A stretch of DNA of 64,000 nucleotides from Candidatus Manganitrophus noduliformans (GCF_012184425.1 NZ_VTOW01000003.1:186001-250000), one strand, 5' to 3'. Positions 52,972 through 60,797 are shown, counted from the first letter of the stretch. The notes: generated by a model not told the origin, from the letters alone. Made by a program: numbers and translations.

Positions 52972-53404
52972 TGGAACTCCGCTCCGGCCTCATCTGCGCT
53001 CAGCCGCTCTTTTATGTCCGCGTACGCGGCGAGGATCAGGGCTTCCAAAGCCGCACTGTCGATGGGGATTCCCGGTTTCAGTTTTACATGGCGCATGTAT
53101 TTTCCGGTTCCCTCCAACAGGCGGGCGGGGTCGCGCAGCGATGCGCCGTGGAAGAAGCCGACGTTGACGTGCGCCCTGAAGACCCCGACGTAGCCGAAAG
53201 GGGCATCTTCTACACACGCCGTTGGATACCCGTCATGCATCAGCTCTCGAACATCGGCGCCGCACTGGCGCATTTTCGAAAACCAGGTCCGGGCAATGAA
53301 ACCCAGCTCGGCGGGCCGTTCGGCCAGCCAGGCGTCGATCGACGGATCTCTTCGGACGGCTCCCGAAAATCGAAGTAAGGCGTACAGGGCCCAGACCTCC
53401 CCAT
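52968..53404 (-). CDS. DUF1801-like protein with a start-region frameshift
   Basis: First in-frame ATG is 53273, but the family-like sequence continues upstream in the same frame (VWALYALLRFSGAVRRD, DAWLAERPAELGFIARTWF) to ~53396, with no in-frame start before a TGA at ~53413. An ATG at 53402-53404 enters the right frame if one G is added to the G4 run (MGEVWALY...). So the gene is probably ~145 residues with a one-base deletion or assembly error. Remaining motifs: LMHDGYPTACVEDAPFGYV and HVKLKPGIPIDSAAL. DUF1801 proteins are small and uncharacterised. Confidence 0.68.
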
Positions 53405-53422
53405 TCTTTCACTGATAAATTG

Positions 53423-53835
53423 TTAGGCGTCGCCCCGTTCGGGTTGCCCGCGCGCGGCGCGCCGAAACAGCCAGGCCGATCCGGAAAACAACGCGATGAA
53501 GAACCCATTGAGCAGAATGATCTCCGCCGGCGGGCTCCACGGCAGACCCAACCCTGCGATCAGCGCGATCGCGGTAACCAACCCCTGCGCGAGCGCCGTC
53601 CCGAACAACGCGCGCGCCATCCCCTGGGGTTGGAAGCGCGCGATAATGGCCCCGATGATTCCGACGGCGAGCACCCCGAAATACATCCGGTTGGCGGGAT
53701 CGCCGTCCGCCCCGATGATGCCGACGCCCAGACTCAGCCAGACGAGGAGGACTGCTGCCGCGAGCGCAACGCCGATGGCGGATCGGTACGCGGTATTGTT
53801 TACACGTGTTCGAATTAACGTGTCTCCAATGTCAT
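53423..53835 (-). CDS. Small integral-membrane protein with a start-region frameshift
   Basis: The frame reads upstream of ATG 53686 through another helix (AIGVALAAAVLLVWLSLGVG) to ~53830, where only an ATG one base out of frame is found (53833-53835). Adding one G after that ATG gives MDIGDTLIRTRVNNTAYR... and a ~137-residue protein with four membrane helices. The C-terminus is FRRAARGQPERGDA. Unknown function. The stop is embedded in GCCTAACAATT, and GTTAGGC lies ~70 bases upstream of the start. Confidence 0.65.
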
Positions 53836-53940
53836 GCTAGGCTCCCGCTTGCAACAGAAAGGTAAAGCCGTCACGGATTCTTTGTGAAGCGAAGAAGACG
53901 TCGGTGCCTAACGTATTGAATTCAGCTTAAGGGGTGTCAA

Positions 53941-53989
53941 AAATTAAGTATGGTGATCTTGCCCGGAATTAATGGTGTCCCCATGTCCC
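53941..53989 (-). repeat. Two adjacent copies of the AATTCCGGGGACACC repeat
   Basis: Read on the - strand: GGGACATGGGGACACCATTA ATT overlapping AATTCCGGGCAAGATCACCA TACTTAATTT. Part of the 187-base gap before the YD-repeat gene; nothing else is seen there. Confidence 0.65.
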
Positions 53990-54022
53990 AAAATATTTAC
54001 ACTATTTCTTAAAAATGACATT

Positions 54023-54883
54023 TTATTCTGCCCTAGAATAGTAAGTGATGGTTCGATCAGTTACTCTTAACCATTCTACTTTGCCCTTGTGAAACTCTCT
54101 CTGCTTAATCCAATTTCCAACTGAATCATATTCATAACTGTAGGTGTTCTTCCCATCGATAGAACCATCCGGTTTATAAAAGAGTATTTCACTTATGTTT
54201 CCTTTAGTGTCGTATGTAAATACTTCCTTATCGGTAGCAGAACCCTTTCCGCCATAATGAACCACAGTCTTGTTCCCTTTAGCATCATAGGCCACTTCCT
54301 TTTTACGCAGCAACTTGCTTCGAGAGTCATAGACGGCTTCTTCAGCAACGTACCCCTCCGGAGCATATTTGTACACCCTCTTGCTAACAAACGAATCATC
54401 GTGAGCATAGTGAAGCTCTTCAGAGATGTTGCCGTTCTCATCATAAACATAGGCATTCCTGCTGCCCATTGAACCATCATTGATGTAATTCGTTTCTTCA
54501 CTGATATTACCCTTTGAATCATACTTATAGATTTTCTTTCCACCAAAAGACCCCAAATTATCCGCCGAATTGATCTCCGTTATTCTTCCATGTTTATCAT
54601 AGGTAATATTACTTCTTTCTTCTGATCGAAAAGTACCATCCGGATTGTAATTAATTCTTCCAACCCGGTTTCCTTTTTGGTCATAACTCATCGTTTGTTT
54701 AAACTTTACTTTCTCAATCCACTGACCAGACTTATTTGAAAACTCTACACTCTCGGTGTGTACCGTGCGAACCAAGCCAAGTAAACCCGCTTCCTCTTTA
54801 GCCGTTTTCTTTCCTGCAAAAGCCGGAACAAAGAGAATTGCGCTTAACAGTATCCCAATCAAAAACGGTTTCATATTCCTCAC
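54023..54883 (-). CDS. Secreted YD/RHS-like repeat protein
   Basis: 286 residues; GTG 54883 or the in-frame ATG nine bases later. Signal peptide (KPFLIGILLSAILFVPAFA). Then about nine ~22-residue repeats of the type YDxKGNISEExxYxxDGS (YKYDSKGNISEETNYINDGS, YVYDENGNISEELHYAHDDS, FTYDTKGNISEILFYKPDGS), like YD repeats of RHS proteins but without the RHS core or a toxin tail. Likely a secreted beta-repeat protein; ligand unknown. Confidence 0.82.
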   Translation of the reverse strand: MRNMKPFLIGILLSAILFVPAFAGKKTAKEEAGLLGLVRTVHTESVEFSNKSGQWIEKVKFKQTMSYDQKGNRVGRINYNPDGTFRSEERSNITYDKHGRITEINSADNLGSFGGKKIYKYDSKGNISEETNYINDGSMGSRNAYVYDENGNISEELHYAHDDSFVSKRVYKYAPEGYVAEEAVYDSRSKLLRKKEVAYDAKGNKTVVHYGGKGSATDKEVFTYDTKGNISEILFYKPDGSIDGKNTYSYEYDSVGNWIKQREFHKGKVEWLRVTDRTITYYSRAE

Positions 54884-55012
54884 AGATCCCAGTAAAAGCT
54901 ATATGAGTAAATCTTAAGTTTAGTAAGTTTAGGGTCGGGTCTTGCAATCATGTACTTCCCTTTTCTGCTCGCTTTAAGCGCCGACTGAGTAAAAATGAGT
55001 GAGTAAAAATGA

Positions 55013-55068
55013 GGGTCAGAGTACTATTCTGGAAGAGAAGGTGTTCATTTAAAGTACTCTGACCCCGA
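55013..55068. repeat. Inverted repeat GGGTCAGAGTAC ... GTACTCTGACCC
   Basis: A 12-base inverted repeat around a ~32-base loop. It forms the 3' end of the adjacent small lipoprotein frame (its last codons GSEYFK lie in the repeat), so it looks inserted. Typical of REP-type palindromes. Confidence 0.7.
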
Positions 55069-55314
55069 TTCCTTGAGCGCCGTGGGATCTACCTCATCGA
55101 TATGATCTTTCTCGACATGCCGCAGGACTTGGACAAAGGTTTTTGGTAGCGCGGAGGATTCCTCTGCGCTGATAATCTTTCTTTCGGCCTGGCTCAGCCC
55201 TATAGATGGGTTCATATCAATCGGTACACGATACCAAGAGACACGCGAGCAGTTGGCAGTTGCCAGACTGAGGGCGACGAGCAGAAATCCGCATATGAAC
55301 CGAGAGCATTGCAT
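55045..55314 (-). CDS. Small lipoprotein, 3' end replaced by a repeat
   Basis: 89 residues from ATG 55314 (MQCSRFICGFLLVALSLATANC: signal peptide with lipobox TANC). The upstream open frame runs through the GGGGACAGATTTATTT repeat and is not coding. The body (IGLSQAERKIISAEESSALP, LRHVEKDHIDEVDPT) is unfamiliar. The last residues come from the palindromic repeat, so the native C-terminus is probably lost. Confidence 0.6.
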   Translation of the reverse strand: MQCSRFICGFLLVALSLATANCSRVSWYRVPIDMNPSIGLSQAERKIISAEESSALPKTFVQVLRHVEKDHIDEVDPTALKESGSEYFK

Positions 55315-55363
55315 TTGTGACCCACTATCTTGCCGTGTGGCTAGATCATCCTCATTTTTAGGT

Positions 55364-55387
55364 GGAAAAGGGGACAGATTTATTTCC
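55364..55387 (+). repeat. Dispersed short repeat, copy 2 (GGGGACAGATTTATTT family)
   Basis: GGAAAAGGGGACAGATTTAT TTCC, perfect form of the family. Separates the small lipoprotein gene from the next uncharacterised gene. Confidence 0.78.
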
Positions 55388-55414
55388 TTTGTGCGGGACA
55401 ACTCCAGCAATGTA

Positions 55415-55876
55415 TCAGATAGCATGCCCCCGATCATTTTCAAGCAATCGCCGAGCGTCCTCAATAAGGTCCCGATCCACGTCGGCCCGGTTCAGTACCT
55501 CAGGGAGGGCATATGAGTCATCAGCGGTGTAGAACGGCATCAATATATCGGGATAGTTAAACGTGGCTGCCAGAAGCGCGCCCTCAGCTGCTATACGTCT
55601 TAAGTCGGCGCGGTCGGCAAGCACGAGTGAAGCAAGGTACTTCGCGACTGTCTTCGCTGCCTCGCTGACCGTTGGGGGACGGCGCCTCAGTTCTTGAAGG
55701 ATACGCCGAAACAGATCGTGGGCCTCTGACAACTCCGAAGGGGTCAGGCCGGCAAGCCGTCTGATGGTCGGCGTGTCGGTTCCGGTTTCCAACAGAGCGA
55801 CCGCGATCGCCGGGATCTCTTCACGGCGAAGTTGTGCATGAAAAAGCAGTGCTTCGGCTACATCGACTGTCATCAT
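55415..55876 (-). CDS. Uncharacterised all-helical 153-residue protein
   Basis: Predicted mostly alpha-helical: VDVAEALLFHAQLRREEIPA, LTPSELSEAHDLFRRILQEL, EAAKTVAKYLASLVLADRA. No signal peptide or known motif. Starts with two Met codons at 55876. A weak GTTAGAAGGC lies just upstream. Function not recognisable. Confidence 0.62.
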   Translation of the reverse strand: MMTVDVAEALLFHAQLRREEIPAIAVALLETGTDTPTIRRLAGLTPSELSEAHDLFRRILQELRRRPPTVSEAAKTVAKYLASLVLADRADLRRIAAEGALLAATFNYPDILMPFYTADDSYALPEVLNRADVDRDLIEDARRLLENDRGHAI

Positions 55877-56095
55877 CCACTACGCCTTCTAACGTTTGTA
55901 ATTCCGGGGATTTCCTTCGCGCTCTCTTGGCTGCGAACGTTAACTGGTCTGGACCAGGTCTACAAATTGTGTACTAGAGTTTCTATAGTCAAGTTTGTAG
56001 ACTTGGCCCTATTTTCCCTTCTACTGTTCAGTGGTAAGAAAATATATTTTTGCTTCGATGTTCCTCGATTTTTCCAAAGCACATAATGATGAAGC

Positions 56096-56124
56096 TAAAT
56101 TAAGTTTGGCGTCCTCGGAATTTA
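56096..56124 (-). repeat. AATTCCGGGGACACC-family repeat after the HEPN-like gene
   Basis: On the - strand TAAATTCCGAGGACGCCAAA CTTAATTTA, starting seven bases after the stop of the 56142 gene. Divergent copy. Confidence 0.6.
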
Positions 56125-56141
56125 GTTAGATGACTTTCCGA

Positions 56142-56870
56142 TCATTTCCGAATTCCGCAAGCCGCTAAGAGATCCTGAATCATACGACGGTACCTAGCGA
56201 GCACATCATCAATATCTTGTTTGCTCGTAATATAAACTCGATCATGAGCTGCGGTATCCCCAAGCTGCTTGACCTCGGTCATTGTTTTTGAGGTATTCCG
56301 CCCGAGCATGAGCTTATCGTCCGTCCGAATATGTGCAATAAGTTTCTCGAGACCGAGAAATACTCCACTGTTCTGGATCTCGTGATGCCTACTGTTGTGA
56401 ATATAAATCTCGATAATTAGAGACTCCATAAGACGCCTACATAGGACTGCGCAAGCGTCATAAAATCCATACTCGTAGCTACCATTAATTTGATGAACTA
56501 ATGTTTCAAGGTAGACCCGGGTACCTTTAACCCACTCCCCTGGAACCACAGAGTCCTGAACATCTACCTTTTTCGTTTTGAGGATCTGACCGTACTTCTC
56601 TTCAAGATTGGAAACATGCCGCACGTCAATCTGGAATGACCCTGCCCTTCGACCCTTTATGGTAAGACGGCTTCGTCCAAGATCCCGATTTAATCGGGTC
56701 ACATTCGGCTGGGGAAAACCCTCGTCGTGAAGATCATTGGCAAGTTCAGAAGCCGTCCGCTCTTCAAATTCTTGAGTTTGGCGGTAATACCAGAGGAACG
56801 CAACCGCTCTCTCCGCATGGGACAGATCCAGCGAAGCTATGCCTTTGGCAAAGCGTGAGCGATCAGCCAT
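56142..56870 (-). CDS. Uncharacterised protein with C-terminal DUF4145/HEPN-like region
   Basis: 242 residues; overlaps the stop of the upstream gene by eight bases, so translation is coupled. The N-terminal ~80 residues (AERAVAFLWYYRQTQEFEER, PNVTRLNRDLGRSRLTIKG) look like a winged helix. The C-terminal half (YGFYDACAVLCRRLMESLII, LGDTAAHDRVYITSKQDIDD) has the conserved R and AAH pattern of DUF4145, a HEPN relative found in RNases and defence proteins. With its partner it forms a compact two-gene unit. Confidence 0.72.
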   Translation of the reverse strand: MADRSRFAKGIASLDLSHAERAVAFLWYYRQTQEFEERTASELANDLHDEGFPQPNVTRLNRDLGRSRLTIKGRRAGSFQIDVRHVSNLEEKYGQILKTKKVDVQDSVVPGEWVKGTRVYLETLVHQINGSYEYGFYDACAVLCRRLMESLIIEIYIHNSRHHEIQNSGVFLGLEKLIAHIRTDDKLMLGRNTSKTMTEVKQLGDTAAHDRVYITSKQDIDDVLARYRRMIQDLLAACGIRK

Positions 56871-57408
56871 TAGCGTTCCCTGCTAGGACCTCCTTCATAT
56901 ACTGGACGCCGCGTCTTGATAGTTTGTAACGAACCGGCTGGCCCTTAACCTTGACCTTATCGCCAATTACATATTTCGAAGCAGTTCCAGACAGTGTTCG
57001 TGAAGCATTTGGCTGAGAGATCGGGATTCCTAGGTCGGTCGTGATCTTCCTTATTTCTCCTGAGGTGAGACCAAATGCATTATCAAGGTATTCATGCACG
57101 ACATATAGCGGAAGCAGCGTGCGATCCACTTGAGCAGTACGGTCCAAAATCTGCGTCTCAATGGTCTCCGCCTCATCGCATTCCTTGGTAAGCGTAACGA
57201 TGTGGTTGAGATTGGGTTTACCATCGTTGCTGTCCGAATCTGATTTCGCTTTACCTACGGCAGCTCCCGATTTGCGTTTTTTACGGTATGGGGTTTCTGG
57301 TGCGGGCTGATTGCCGTCATAAAGTTCGAGGAGCTGCCTGACTTCTTCAGGCGTGCCTTCAAGTGTTACGACCGCTCCATTCGGAAGCTTCAGGGACGCT
57401 TTTGTCAT
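56863..57408 (-). CDS. Uncharacterised protein, partner of the HEPN-like gene
   Basis: 181 residues. Opens MTKASLKLPNGAVVTLEGTP EEVRQLLELY, a small beta-hairpin/helix module also seen at the N-terminus of other accessory proteins. A basic Ser-rich linker follows (KKRKSGAAVGKAKSDSDS). The C-terminal ~100 residues (LYVVHEYLDNAFGLTSGEIR, ISQPNASRTLSGTASKYVIG, YKLSRRGVQYMKEVL) look like a winged-helix domain. GTTAGGC lies ~25 bases upstream of the start. Possibly a DNA- or effector-binding regulator of the unit. Confidence 0.7.
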   Translation of the reverse strand: MTKASLKLPNGAVVTLEGTPEEVRQLLELYDGNQPAPETPYRKKRKSGAAVGKAKSDSDSNDGKPNLNHIVTLTKECDEAETIETQILDRTAQVDRTLLPLYVVHEYLDNAFGLTSGEIRKITTDLGIPISQPNASRTLSGTASKYVIGDKVKVKGQPVRYKLSRRGVQYMKEVLAGNANG

Positions 57409-57485
57409 AACTTATTCTCCTTAGTTATTTGAGCTGCCTAACATATATCCCCAATAGATGTTTTTGGGTATGGCTTTCCAAGAAT

Positions 57486-57571
57486 GGGGTCAAGTTTTGA
57501 TTGTTGATATTTTGGTTCTTTTATTACAGCGCAGCCTGCATTATCAATATTCAAGATTTGACCCTAATTTC
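57486..57571. repeat. Long imperfect palindrome GGGTCAA ... TTGACCC
   Basis: GGGGTCAAGTTTTGATTGTT GATATT pairs with AATATTCAAGATTTGACCCT over an ~86-base span. A REP/MITE-like hairpin in the 235-base gap between two accessory genes. Confidence 0.65.
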
Positions 57572-57606
57572 TTCAATGATTTTTTAAGTTTCGAAACAAA
57601 CCCTTG

Positions 57607-57632
57607 AATTCCAGGGATACCATACTTAATTC
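57607..57632 (+). repeat. AATTCCGGGGACACC-family repeat, another copy
   Basis: AATTCCAGGGATACCATACT TAATTC, twelve bases beyond the stop of the 57644 gene. Confidence 0.68.
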
Positions 57633-57643
57633 AGTGGATTCTG

Positions 57644-58099
57644 CTACTTGTCCCTTTCGAAGACTTTCAACTGTTCATTTGACTCAACGGCTTTTTTCCG
57701 GGCAGATACCAAGCGATCATCAATTTTTTCACCGAGAAGCTTGTCGCGTGCGATATAAAGCATGTCCACGGTGTCGATAAAGGTATTCGCAGGGTCCTTG
57801 TATAGATCGGTTATCACGGAGATGATTGTGTTCGGATCGACCATAATGAATACCTTTTTCCTGACTATGCCGACCTTTTCCGGCTCTGGTTTTTTAATTA
57901 TTTCGCCGGGTGGCAACCATTCTGAAGCTGCTTGGAAGTACGCATGGGATCCGCCGTCAACAATTCCTTCAACATAGGCAGAACGGGCTATTGGTGGAAG
58001 TTGAGACCAATACCTACCATAATTGAACATGTCTCCTGCCCGACCCTTATCAGGTATCGCGCACAGCACCAAAAGTATCCCTAGAACAATTATCTTCAT
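57644..58099 (-). CDS. Uncharacterised secreted 151-residue protein
   Basis: Signal peptide (MKIIVLGILLVLCAIPDKGR AG), then FNYGRYWSQLPPIARSAYVE GIVDGG and a helical C-terminal half (ITDLYKDPANTFIDTVDMLY). GAAGGAATACAAC precedes ATG 58099. The SAYVEGIVDG pattern is shared by small periplasmic proteins of unknown function. The following stretch 58100-58446 holds no convincing gene. Confidence 0.7.
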   Translation of the reverse strand: MKIIVLGILLVLCAIPDKGRAGDMFNYGRYWSQLPPIARSAYVEGIVDGGSHAYFQAASEWLPPGEIIKKPEPEKVGIVRKKVFIMVDPNTIISVITDLYKDPANTFIDTVDMLYIARDKLLGEKIDDRLVSARKKAVESNEQLKVFERDK

Positions 58100-58446
58100 G
58101 TTGTATTCCTTCTTGGCCGAATGTTAAGGTAACCAGCAGCCGCGAGTGACGGGGCGCATCTGCATGGTGTGGCTGATCTTGACAACCGAAAAAGAAGGCA
58201 TGCTCGCGGACATCCGCGTTCACCGAAATGTTACACGGCTTACCCGGCGCGGAGTGCGCGAAACTAAAACGCCCCAATGTTTCCACCAGACTGAAGCAAG
58301 CAGAATCACCGTTAGAACGAGAACAAACCTCATGGCCCGCAGATAGTTCTTAGACCTCGCTGCGCGGTTCTGCGCTTCAGCCGTTTCGCAAGAGGCTTAG
58401 GGCCAGGTCTACAAACTGCGTATTAACGTTAGTCGGATCACCCCGC

Positions 58447-58506
58447 TTTTGATCCTCCAGCCGCTGTTGAAGAAAGCCTTCAGCTCCAACCAAATCTTTA
58501 ATTTTT
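58447..58506 (-). pseudogene. Relic of the small ORF found at 61136
   Basis: ~88% identical to 61140-61199; on the - strand it still spells EKLKIWLELKAFFNSGWRIK, matching EKLKIWLELKTLFNSVWRIK. No start remains. Confidence 0.75.
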
Positions 58507-58510
58507 CCTG

Positions 58511-58532
58511 GGAAAGGGGACAGATTTAATTC
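58511..58532 (+). repeat. Dispersed short repeat, copy 3, at left edge of a metG relic
   Basis: GGAAAGGGGACAGATTTAAT TC, directly followed by a metG-like fragment. Forms a direct repeat with copy 4 at 59363, bracketing one gene. Confidence 0.78.
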
Positions 58533-58540
58533 TTGACCAC

Positions 58541-58633
58541 TGCTAGACACATCCCTTGCAGCTTTATCCCAATAATCTTTCACAAGCTGAAGATTCGCAA
58601 CAAACACAATTTATTTTCTAATCAGCGCGCTCC
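58541..58633 (-). pseudogene. metG 3'-end relic A
   Basis: Degenerate copy of metG 61727-61817. The GCTGAAGATTCGC block is identical. On the - strand it still reads VFVANLQLVKDYWDKAARDV where MetG has VLVANLQPAKIMGVESQGML. Lies against the dispersed repeat and overlaps the 3' end of the next gene. Confidence 0.8.
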
Positions 58634-59293
58634 CAAGACCCTGATGTATAACCGCCCAAGCTCGGAGAGTACTACTCCAATGTCTGTTTCACCGAATGTA
58701 GTCGGGGTGGATCTTGCCGTCTCAGCCAGACCAGCTCTAGTCAATCGGTGCAACAAATCGTAACTGGCATGTTCTTTTACTGAGGTGAGGGTTCCCAAAT
58801 CATCAATGAACGCGATATCGATTGCGGAAGATAGGCGACGGAAGTCTTCGTAGGAGATGTCGCCCCGAATGTAGGCTTTAAAAGCATCTGCTAGAAATTG
58901 CGGTTTCTCTAGATCATCCAATCGGTCCAGCAATAAAATAAGGTTATCGCCAACCTTCCGCTTTAGTTTCGGATCTGTATCCAGCTTTCCTGCGAACTTT
59001 TCCTTTTCCTGTTCTGGGATATTGGATAATGGGATAAGAAACGTGCAGAGTTTCCGGATGAACAACTTATCCCGGATTGAAAAGCCGCTTCTCACAATAT
59101 TGACGATGCTTCCTATAAGTGGAACTTCGCGGAGCACCCCTTCATCTAAGAAGGTGTCCAGCCCAATCTCTGCGATATCTACCGATACTTCGTTCAGCTT
59201 TGAGTGGACCACGGCTGTAATAATTGATTCTGAGAGATCGTTAGGTTTGATTGTCTTCTCCCCACTCGCAGAGGGGCTGCAGTGCCTTGGCAA
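58622..59293 (-). CDS. Uncharacterised accessory protein between two dispersed repeats
   Basis: 223 residues from TTG 59293 (no clear better start). Features: VPLIGSIVNIVRSGFSIRDK LF, a hydrophobic membrane-active-looking segment; EQEKEKFAGKLDTDPKLKRK; and a C-terminal winged-helix-like SYDLLHRLTRAGLAETA ... LSELGRLYIRVLG. Similar proteins occur as strain-specific genes in variable regions; function unknown. Both flanks carry metG fragments and the same 22-24-base repeat, suggesting it arrived as a unit. Confidence 0.7.
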   Translation of the reverse strand: MPRHCSPSASGEKTIKPNDLSESIITAVVHSKLNEVSVDIAEIGLDTFLDEGVLREVPLIGSIVNIVRSGFSIRDKLFIRKLCTFLIPLSNIPEQEKEKFAGKLDTDPKLKRKVGDNLILLLDRLDDLEKPQFLADAFKAYIRGDISYEDFRRLSSAIDIAFIDDLGTLTSVKEHASYDLLHRLTRAGLAETARSTPTTFGETDIGVVLSELGRLYIRVLGAR

Positions 59294-59319
59294 CCTATAC
59301 GCACATCATGACAGCACAA

Positions 59320-59362
59320 CTCATTTAATCCGCGTCCCCGGCGGAATCTCTTCCAGAAAAGT
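59320..59362 (-). pseudogene. metG 3'-end relic B
   Basis: Copy of the last ~14 codons of metG (equivalent to 61655-61695). On the - strand it reads TFLEEIPPGTRIK and stop, identical to the MetG C-terminus. It abuts dispersed repeat copy 4. Confidence 0.85.
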
Positions 59363-59385
59363 GGAAAAGGGGACAGATTTATTTC
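59363..59385 (+). repeat. Dispersed short repeat, copy 4, at right edge of a metG relic
   Basis: GGAAAAGGGGACAGATTTAT TTC, followed by a partial re-iteration GATTTATTTCCTC. Confidence 0.8.
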
Positions 59386-59411
59386 GATTTATTTCCTCAT
59401 TGTTATGCCTT

Positions 59412-60053
59412 CTATTTTACACACTTCAACCTATCCATCATGGGCGTCACATACGCTTCGTATGAGGAAAATCCTTCTGGTAACGTAAATGTAACACCGG
59501 GATTTTCTTTTATGTGAAGCTGGTTGCTGACAAGGCTTTTCTTGTACTCATCACAGGCTTTTTCAGGTTGATTGGCGAACTCATATGTGAATCCCATATT
59601 GAGATGAACATTCGTCAGCGCATCGTTTTTGTGATGCTTCTCAAAAATTGCGGCCGATTTCTCAAAGTACTCAATCGATTTTTCATGCCGATTCGCGTAT
59701 GTAGCGCCTTCTTCCATAAAGCCGTCTGATTCGTAGTGTTTGTGCCACTTCTCTAAAGCGCCGGATCGAAAAAAGAACCCATATGCGCGATATGCCTCCG
59801 CTAGCCCGAGGTCATTATTCTTCTCTTGATAAATTTCAATGGCCTCCCGTATTAGCCGTTCGGCTGGTAGCGGTCTTTGCTGTCGATCAAATAGCATGTA
59901 TGCATATCCGATCTTTTTATCAGGATCGCTTGTGGCTGGTACTCCCATCGCCGCACAGCCAAGGAAGATAACGCCAAGGATCAGAGCCGAAAACAACACT
60001 TTTATATTGGACACAGGTAGTCTCTCCAAAGGAACATGATACATAATAGACAT
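59412..60053 (-). CDS. TPR-like lipoprotein
   Basis: 213 residues. Signal segment FSALILGVIFLGC with a lipobox cysteine at ~33 (start may be the fourth codon). Helical repeats follow: KKIGYAYMLFDRQQRPLPAE RLIREAIEIY, LGLAEAYRAYGFFFRSG, EKSIEYFEKSAAIFEKHHKN, VHLNMGFTYEFANQPEKACD EYKKSL. Divergent TPRs, C-terminus with a lone Cys. Probable outer-membrane or periplasmic scaffold of unknown partner. Confidence 0.75.
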   Translation of the reverse strand: MSIMYHVPLERLPVSNIKVLFSALILGVIFLGCAAMGVPATSDPDKKIGYAYMLFDRQQRPLPAERLIREAIEIYQEKNNDLGLAEAYRAYGFFFRSGALEKWHKHYESDGFMEEGATYANRHEKSIEYFEKSAAIFEKHHKNDALTNVHLNMGFTYEFANQPEKACDEYKKSLVSNQLHIKENPGVTFTLPEGFSSYEAYVTPMMDRLKCVK

Positions 60054-60277
60054 CCCTAAAACATCTTCTGTCTCGCCTGGCTTTTCTGTATAAGCCAGTT
60101 CACCCTTAATGTCAACGACTTATTTTCAAGAGGGATTTAAATGACACCACTATGATCGAAATGTTGGGAGAGAGTGGATGGCAAACGTCGGAAAGGAGTC
60201 CAGCGCCTTTGCACCACAAGAAGATGAATTTATTCTGATGCGGTTGATGGTACCAACAAAGAAATGGCGGACGGCTT

Positions 60278-60460
60278 ACTTAATCCGCGTCCCCGGCGGG
60301 ATCTCTTCGAGAAAGGTGGCGAGCTCCAAAACCTCCTCCGCCCCCGCCGCCAGCAGCATCCCCTGGGACTCCACCCCCATGATCTTCGCGGGCTGAAGAT
60401 TCGCCACCAGCACGATCCGCTTCCCGATCAGCGCCTCCGGCGCATACTTCGTCCCGATGC
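60278..60460 (-). pseudogene. metG 3'-end relic C (terminal part)
   Basis: 183 bases, about 95% identical to metG 61656-61837, including the last ~60 codons and a stop (TAA instead of TAG). The best preserved relic. It ends exactly where the DUF2442/DUF4160 insert begins. Confidence 0.9.
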
Positions 60461-60491
60461 GGTCGGCTCCAGCGCCGGGCTGGGCGCTGGG

Positions 60492-60788
60492 CTATGCCAA
60501 TGCACGTTCCCACTTCTTCGCTCGTTCCGTCAACGCCTCGATGTGCCGAGACCAGTCGTGTAATGTCGCCGGGTCGAAATCCGCTCCGTTCGGCCAAACA
60601 AGCGTATGAACTTCAGGATCGATACGAACCTGGTTAAACAGAGTCAGATCACGCAGCGGTTTGTACAGCTCTCCTGCCAGGATCGGCTGAAAGTTGATCG
60701 TTTGTTCGGTGTTGTCGTCAAATTCTACACGCAAGGTATAAGGCGAAAGAATTTCAAAAGAGCGGACACGATAAATTGGATGAATCAT
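60492..60788 (-). CDS. DUF2442 protein
   Basis: 98 residues. YRVRSFEILSPYTLRVEFDD, FQPILAGELYKPLRDLTLFN QVRID, and HTLVWPNGADFDPATLHDW are the DUF2442 signature. Follows the DUF4160 gene by nine bases with GGGAGATGA as ribosome site. DUF4160-DUF2442 pairs are widespread and suspected toxin-antitoxin modules, with DUF2442 the likely antitoxin or partner; unproven. Confidence 0.9.
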   Translation of the reverse strand: MIHPIYRVRSFEILSPYTLRVEFDDNTEQTINFQPILAGELYKPLRDLTLFNQVRIDPEVHTLVWPNGADFDPATLHDWSRHIEALTERAKKWERALA

Positions 60789-60797
60789 TTCATCTCC

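Noticed and set aside
58050-58346. Overlapping short frames on both strands upstream of the 57644 gene
   Set aside because: No ribosome site or family pattern; composition resembles intergenic repeat-flanking DNA.
58377-58607. 76-codon frame as a real gene
   Set aside because: It is stitched from a metG relic, a dispersed repeat and the tail of another small ORF.
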